A stretch of 64,000 nt of DNA from Terfezia claveryi (lineage: Eukaryota > Ascomycota > Pezizomycetes > Pezizales > Pezizaceae). Both the position numbers and the translations under genes were made by a program. The first letter of the stretch is position 1; each line of letters starts with the position of its first letter. The stretch covers positions 124,001 to 188,000 of the forward strand of contig WHUX01000089.1 of NCBI GenBank assembly GCA_015179025.1. Reading direction: 5' to 3'. Positions 57,913 through 64,000 of this stretch are shown in pieces. The notes under the pieces are model-generated. The model had not been told where the DNA came from. It did no database searches and worked only from the letters and a program-made list of their open reading frames with translations.

Positions 57913-60750
57913 ATGAGGCGGGGCAGTATGTAATATGGAATAAGTAATTGTCATTGATGATTGAGTTTGAAGGTGGCAGGGCAAAATTCACATAAATATT
58001 TACAGTAAGTGACCGACAGCATGAAGGCTGTATCTGCTGTGCTTGATAGCTATCACTATATATTTGCTGAGTTGAGCTGTTTGGTTTGTGTGCAATTGGT
58101 AGTTAGAGATATGGAGCGATTGACCGTTTCTTTTTTTTTTTTTTCCAACGTATGCCCGTAGTCAACTTACGGGGCCTGAAAGCTTCCCCTTTAAAGGTTC
58201 GACCTGTGCTTTCTGGACAACAAGCGTAAGCTACGTACACCTGTGTCTTACCAATTGTTATGAAACTGTTAAAGACCCAAATCACCAACTCGACTCCGAA
58301 TCCGGCCTCTTCCGTCCTCCGTCAAAATCATATACCTCAATTAGGAGCCTCGAACCTCCATCCCCACCCGACCCTCTAATATACAAATGAAAGTGGTATA
58401 CCCTCCCCAGGAACCAACGTGCTCCCATAATATTCCACATCTTCACATCATGTATTATCTCTGCTATGGGCCTACGATAGGGTATTCCGCGCACATTACA
58501 AATACTTTGGTGTCGATATACTTCTCAGTGTTGGCTGCTTTTGTTGGCTTCTTGTGTTTGACAGGTTGGGGATTCTTGCCTTAGTTTCTACCTGATGTCG
58601 GGTATGCTGTTTTTTGATTATGGGTGGTGCCGCAGGGCCGATGTCCTCTAACTACATTTCCTTTTTTAAACAGACAGATTCTCATAGAGTGAGAATCATC
58701 ATTAACCCATCTTTACATCCTCTGGCACCTTGTTTGTTGGTGGGTAGCGTATCACCCACTGGCTTCCTGTCCTTGGACCCCTCTTTTCCCTTCCCTTTAT
58801 CCTTCCTCTTCCCCTTCCGCTCCACTGCCTGTCCCAACTCCTCAATTCCTGCTACCTGCAATACTTCCTCATCGGCTCGCTTGAGGTATCCTTCACCACC
58901 GGAGATACCCGAACTCCACAGTCTGCCGTTCCTTCTCTCTACCTTTATTATCAATAAATCTTGGGAGCGATTGATTAACTGATATGACTGTAGAAGATAT
59001 CTATTACGCCAATGTACAGCTAGGTGGCCAAAAAAGTCATCCCATCCCCTGCATAAACGCTGCATATTGGAGAATTTTTTATGGGTCACCCCCCCCCCCC
59101 CCCTTTCTTCTCCCCCTCTCACACATTTCCCATATATTTTAGATGTAAATAAAATCAATATTATTTTGCCACCATACCGTATGTTGGGGTAATAAATCAA
59201 TCAAGAATGAGATAGGGTAATATTTCTATCCAGTGCTAAAATGTGGATCCCTGTTCAGGGTAAATTCTATATGTATAGTTCCATGCCATTAGTTTTTGCC
59301 CTTTGTCGTTTTTACACCCAAACATGTCAACAATTCGAAAATACTGAAAACTATCAACCCCATGAATTAAGTCCACCCAAAGATCGAAAATTTAGTTACT
59401 ATCAAGGACTTAATGCTCATGATCTCTAAATACACTGTAAATGGAAAATGCTCTCGGTGGAAAATCCAGAAGTTTAAAGAGTGATTCCAAGTACCTTACC
59501 CATACAAATTTGTATGACACTACTATGTATTTATGCCTCTCCAATATTCTAAAGCTTCCAGCCGATGAAATACCTTTCATATTCAGTACACACTTTCTTG
59601 ATATTAGCAAAATTTTATAGCGTTGTTGCTTTTTGACACTCCACTTAAAAATGACGCTTTTGGTGTAAAAACACAAACGGCCGAAGACCAATGTCCTAGA
59701 ACTATACATCGGTAATACTTAATGCTTCTACCATCACAACTCTCATCGCTATCCTCTAGAGTTCCTCAAAAACTTTGCACCTCCTATTACCTATAAACGT
59801 AATCACTAAACGCTACCATGCCCTCGCTCCTAGCCAGTACCCGTAACCCAATCTGAATTTAAACGTATCAATTCCTTGCTGGACAAGGTTCAAGTATTTC
59901 GTCATACTGTCCAGAAGGATGGTGCTGAGTTTTTTCAGAAAAAAAGAATAGGTTCAGAATTTCATCAGCGACTTCTACCTATTCATAGCACACGCGGGCG
60001 GCTGATTAATTTGCTTGACCCTTGAATCCACCCGGGTTTCCGGGTTGCTCGTTATACCGTCCTGAAGGGTGGTGCATACGAGTATTGAGGTTTTTTAAAA
60101 AGGAATTGCTGGCCAAAGTGTTTGAGCAGGTGCAGTATGAATCTATACGCGCGGAGGATATGGATCAATGCGTTTTCCAATAGTGCTGTAGTGTGACCGT
60201 GTTATGGAAACCGAGGAACAGGCAATAAAATTTGGCCATCAAGTGGGCAGCCGTGTTAGTATCTTTGTGCATGAGACGCACTTGACAACCCAATACCATC
60301 ATATAAATAACATTTATTCCACAGACGGAGTGCATGAAATTAGGGGCTCTTATTCACGAGGCTTTGGCAATCGGTGGGAATGCTTTATGTTGGACTGTTA
60401 ACTGGTAGTTTGGTGATCAGTCGTAGTAGGCATGTCTACAGTACTATGGACAAGTTAGGTTTCTGAGATCCAGCAAAGGGTGTCTGTTAGATATTGAACC
60501 TGAGAAGAGCCCTAATATTGGGCACACTTGGCGCGTGCGGAAACCTGTGGCTTTCTAGTTGCAATTGGTATTCGCATACATCTAGAGAGACATACAGAGG
60601 CAGCTTGATAAGGGTCATAGTTGGGTCTATGCTAGTAGAGCTGGTTGGGATATTGCAATATATATTTGCCCAAAGCCTCCAGATCTTCAGTCACAGGAAT
60701 TTGTGCATACCCTAGAGCTTGGGGTGAACATCATCCGTTGGATACTGTGA
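57913..60750. other. 2.8-kb region with no supported gene
   Basis: Low-complexity DNA, a T run at 58132-58144 and a C15 tract at 59089-59103. A minus-strand frame around 58682-58990 has protein-like composition (RADEEVLQVAGIEELGQAVE, then Lys/Gly-rich) but no start, family or splice context that I can defend. Confidence 0.4.
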
Positions 60751-62081
60751 AATATCAGCCTTTCTTCATTAAAGCCTTAGCTGCATCCCATTTCGTATGC
60801 TTCTCCGCGAACACTGCGAGCTCCCTTAAGAATTCCTCAGCCGGCCAGATTGGCTTCACCTCACCAAACTTTTCCTCCCAGGCCCCATCCCAAGCCATCC
60901 CTCTGTGTCCACGTCCATCCGCATATCTCTACCCTTTATATCATCAGCCATTCGAGTATCTGTCTCCACCTCTGAAGGAGTCACTAACTGAGTCTAATGG
61001 CTTAAAGTAGTTGCATCCGTTTGAATACTCAGTTCTTCGATTTGGGGCCGACCTGAATCACTGGATGGAATGAGAGTAACATACTCAAGTATCTGGTCGA
61101 CTTCCCATTTTCTGACATCCGTTATGCTCTACAAGATCCTTCCCTGTTCATTCCAATATCTTTTAAGTATCCAGGGAGCTCAGACTCGAAGGCGGCTATT
61201 TTTGGTATGTCGTCCTCATTGACATCTGCTTTTCATTTGCCCTTTGGTTTTCACGTTCCTCACTGCCGCAGTCTCATTGCTATCGTCGGTTCCTTCCCCC
61301 TCATCCAACGCTTCCTCATTATCTCCACCTCTTCTCATCCCTTGTTTGCTTTCTCAGCCTATTTCCCCATCCTGATTTGAGTTCCAGAGATTTCGAGTTC
61401 TGTTCTTTCCTCGGCCGCATTCAATATACCAAGCTTATCCTAGAGGATGCGCTGTCTAGTCATCAGCGGGAGATCCAATCCGCATATCAGGGTAACAGGA
61501 GCTTCCAGATGTGCCACCAAATCCTTTCTACCTGAAGGATCTTCACGCCCAGATTGCCTCATCAAGCCTTCCATTAAGCCCCGCTTTTTTCAACATTAAG
61601 CACTATAGCTTTGACCCTCGTGATCTCTTGCGTGATATAGCACACAAGCCATCCCAGAACACTTCCGATTTCCTCCTCGACAATTCCACTGTTCAATTCT
61701 TTTATGCTGGTTAATTATGTCCTCATGTTCATGGATAATATTAGCAATCTCATTATTGGTTTCCGACGGTAGGGTTAGCAACCTCTCCGCGTCTGCTTTA
61801 TGCAGCAGTTTCTCGACGACTTTCAACCAGGCTTCGGTCTAGTTGATCAATAGTTGTAGCTCAGTGGGTGAAGACTCTATGCATAGTCCAACCCCCGCCG
61901 GGTACTGCTGAAAGTAGGATCGTTGACATGAAGGGAATCGTTGGAGTAAGATGCCTAAGAGTGATGGAGTCGCCGCAGGACATGGTGAATTCTCATTGAA
62001 ATTAGTCGTGGGTATATGTTCATCGTCCAAATCCACACTAAGCATTCTTCTCTTGGAGAATGTTCGGAGATCCAGGTGCAT
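60751..62081 (-). pseudogene. Cluster of decayed minus-strand coding remnants
   Basis: Segments with protein-like composition lie on the minus strand, separated by stops. Near 60830 there is WEEKFGEVKPIWPAEEFLRE, continuing to HTKWDAAKALMKK. At 61600-61830 there is VVEKLLHKADAERLL and NNEIANIIHEHEDIINQHKR, which looks like a coiled coil. At 61840-62080 the frame is open up to a stop that interrupts continuity with the previous segment. I do not recognise a family. Either a degraded gene or a spliced gene that I could not resolve. Confidence 0.3.
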
Positions 62082-62327
62082 GGTCCTCGTCCTTTACTTG
62101 AGTGCATACTACTTGTGTAGTAAGTCCATCTCTCCCACCTCCGGGCCTCAAGTCCAGTCCACATCTCAGGATCTCATCCTCTAGGTCCTGCATACTTAGA
62201 TGCATACGTGCATAGCATAGATAGATAGCTTAGTCAGGTATGTCGGGCTTGGCAATGCCTATAGGGTCATATGCATGCTCAACATCATATCATCCTACAG
62301 ACGGAACCCGAATCAACTCAGTAAGCA

Positions 62328-62881
62328 ATGTCGTCAAACATGCTTCGTCTGTTTAGACAACCGGCGGTCCGCCTGGCTATACACCGTATTCCACGACGTA
62401 TTCAGTTTAGGGGATTTATCAACGGGTCGGAAAATGAAGAGGGCTTATTCATACCAGGGGGGAAGCAAGAGGAAGAAGCCAGACAAAAGTGGGCTCCGAA
62501 TAACTATGATCGTATGGTAAGTCACTCTACATGTAATAGGTTACTGGCTCAACTAACGGTCGAATAGTGGGATCATGTCGATAAGCTGGATGACCGTGTC
62601 GCTGGCTTGACGAAGGCATGTATCATATTCAATAGTAGATGAAGCTTGACTAACGATGGTAGGACTTGGGAGATTTCAAAGGCGATGTTGGCATGAAACT
62701 AGGCGATGTCAACAAAAGTCTTGGAGAGCTTGCTACGAGGATGGAAGCAGGATTTGGGAGAATCGAAACGAACATGGAAAAGAACTACGGGGAGCTTAAA
62801 GCTGATATAAAGCCACTTGTTTGGCAAGTCCGTATCCTACTTGGAGGGGCGTCGCTGGTATGTATAATATATTACTCGTGA
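62328..62881 (+). CDS. Small mitochondrial-type coiled-coil protein with C-terminal hydrophobic segment
   Basis: Model join(62328..62516, 62568..62615, 62663..62881), 151 aa. The N-terminus MSSNMLRLFRQPAVRLAIHR, continuing IPRRIQFRGF, has many Arg and no acids before residue 35: a strong mitochondrial presequence. The middle is a coiled coil (WDHVDKLDDRVAGLTK, DVGMKLGDVNKSLGEL, MEAGFGRIETNMEKNYGELK). The C-terminus ILLGGASLVCIIYY is a short hydrophobic segment, probably a membrane anchor. Intron 2 (62616-62662) starts AAG|GCATGT and keeps frame only as GC-AG. A GTATGT just before the stop leaves open one more exon. Family not recognised. Confidence 0.6.
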
Positions 62882-63675
62882 ACTACCAGTTATTTCAATA
62901 AAAAGCTGGCGGATGCAATGCCTCAACCTATTTCTGGGCCCGTTGTCGCCCATAAGATCGATCTAAAAAAATAGGTTCTGTCGGTCTATAGATGGCTTAG
63001 GGAGGCTTGCTGGCTTTCGAATGGTAGATCACGGTGTTTGCTGGTTTGTATTACAAAAGGTGCTTAAAACGGTACGGCATTAGATAATCAATTCTGTTAC
63101 TCCGTCACATCTGTACTTCTCATACACTTGTGAATCAAAAAACGCCCCTGTAATCCCCCCCGGTAGCCAGCAACAACACGTCATATATCCAATCATGGTC
63201 AAAATCAGGAATGCTCTAAACCATGATTACCCTCACATCCTGTCAAAATCTACAATCTACCACCCAATCTACAATAAAAAGAAGATCGCCCAAGTGGTCT
63301 TGAGCTATGAATACACGTAAGTACATGGCCTAAATTTAATTACATGGCCTCCCACGCCCCCAAAGTCACCGAACTTGTATAAGGTATTCAAAGCTTCCAG
63401 GGTTGAAATCGATTAGCCCAAAGGCGATTTTCCCTACTTTAAACCGGTGATATATGGTCAAAGTTATGACTGTGGAGTATATGGTACAAGACATCTATAT
63501 TTTGGGTCTACATATAAGGCATATGTAATTGTGCTTTTAAAAGGATTCTGAGTTCAAATAAAAACTCCATCTCAAGCGCAATCCAGTACCTCACGTGGGG
63601 AGCCGAGCATCAGATATTGCATTCATAAGTAGCCAGTAATCGCGAGAGGGTCAATACTTTTGTAGGACATGCAAA
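62882..63675. other. Spacer between the gene and its partial duplicate
   Basis: No coding frame was recognised. AT-rich. Confidence 0.45.
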
Positions 63676-64000
63676 GTCCAGTCCACATCTCATGCTCAAC
63701 CCGGATCTCATCTTCTAGGTCCTGCATACTTAGCTGCATACGTGCATAGCATAGATAGATAGCTTAGTCAGGTATGTCGGGCTTGGCAATGCCTATAGGG
63801 TCATATGCCGGGCGACCTAGACTTAGAGAATACATGCTCAAACATGCTTCGTCTGTTTAGACAACCGGCGGTCCGCCTGGCTATACACCGTATTCCACGA
63901 CGTATTCAGTTTAGGGGATTTATCAACGGGTCGGAAAATGAAGAGGGCTTATTCATACCAGGGGGGAAGCAAGAGGAAGAAGCCAGACAAAAGTGGGCTC
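63676..64000 (+). repeat. Duplicate of 62148-62505, including the 5' part of the gene
   Basis: From AAGTCCAGTCCACATCTCA onward this repeats the upstream region and first exon of the 62328 gene, about 1.5 kb away. Identity is very high from GTCAGGTATGTCGGGCTTGG onward. Between 63809 and 63836 a different short sequence replaces the segment holding the original ATG. The copy therefore starts at the next in-frame ATG (63844), keeping the Arg-rich presequence (MLRLFRQPAV). It runs off the window, so whether the gene copy is complete is unknown. Confidence 0.85.

Noticed and set aside
58190..58215. GGTTCGACC resembles a tRNA B-box
   Set aside because: No A-box or cloverleaf around it on either strand.
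58682..59200. 172-aa minus-strand frame
   Set aside because: Runs through a C15 tract and AT-rich DNA at its start; only the second half is protein-like and no family is recognised.
61853..61930. TAGCTCAGTGGGTGAA resembles a tRNA D-arm/A-box
   Set aside because: No T-arm GGTTCRANNCC at the right distance, no acceptor stem, and only a weak anticodon stem.
1..64000. CRISPR arrays, bacterial operons, rRNA genes, integrated viral genes
   Set aside because: No spaced identical repeats, no rRNA-like sequence, and all recognisable genes are intron-bearing fungal genes.

Overview
The window is nuclear DNA of a filamentous ascomycete (Pezizomycotina). The evidence is many short spliceosomal introns (about 45-100 bp) with fungal branch sites (CTAAC/CTAAT), an AreB-type GATA factor with a C-terminal coiled coil, and housekeeping genes that read as ascomycete orthologues (VPS52, RRN7, GLN4, MBP1, RRG7, BST1, IRC3, MED21, LSB6). 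I cannot name the genus. Exon models were built by eye from splice consensus, reading frame and family knowledge. Every gene model proposed as a complete CDS sums to a multiple of three, apart from areB, whose 5' end is open.

Left part (about 1.3-38.4 kb) is dense and conserved. In order it holds a mitochondrial carrier (-), a SAP-like membrane protein (+), eIF5A (-), VPS52 (+), a 0.74-kb inverted-repeat element, RRN7 (+), GLN4 (-), MBP1 (-), RRG7 (+), BST1 (-), IRC3 (-), MED21 (+), LSB6 (-) and an areB-like GATA factor (+). They do not form a pathway. They cover translation, Pol I and Pol II transcription, cell-cycle transcription, Golgi/endosome traffic, GPI-anchor remodelling, phosphoinositide synthesis and mitochondrial genome upkeep. 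Several pairs share short divergent promoters, for example 161 bp between IRC3 and MED21. The MBP1/RRG7 promoter carries an ACGCGT box.

Right part (about 38.4-64 kb) is gene-poor accessory sequence. It contains MITE-like inverted repeats, a Helitron-type DUF6570 relic, minisatellites, a 66-bp tandem duplication and lineage-specific genes. Three items stand out. (1) Two tandem paralogues about 3.1 kb apart (46135-47333 and 49255-50442, both -), with a third truncated copy at 57.4-57.9 kb. They encode proteins built from repeated 25-29-residue coiled-coil cassettes, each cassette on its own phase-0 exon. Their first four introns can be kept in frame only if they are GC-AG introns with donor GCATGT, and both genes then read through intact with a 12-nt microexon. 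(2) A divergent pair of paralogous unknown genes (53745-54601 - and 56044-56832 +) whose shared spacer holds a 319-bp MITE. (3) A small gene with a mitochondrial-type N-terminus (62328-62881 +) whose 5' half is duplicated at the right edge of the window.
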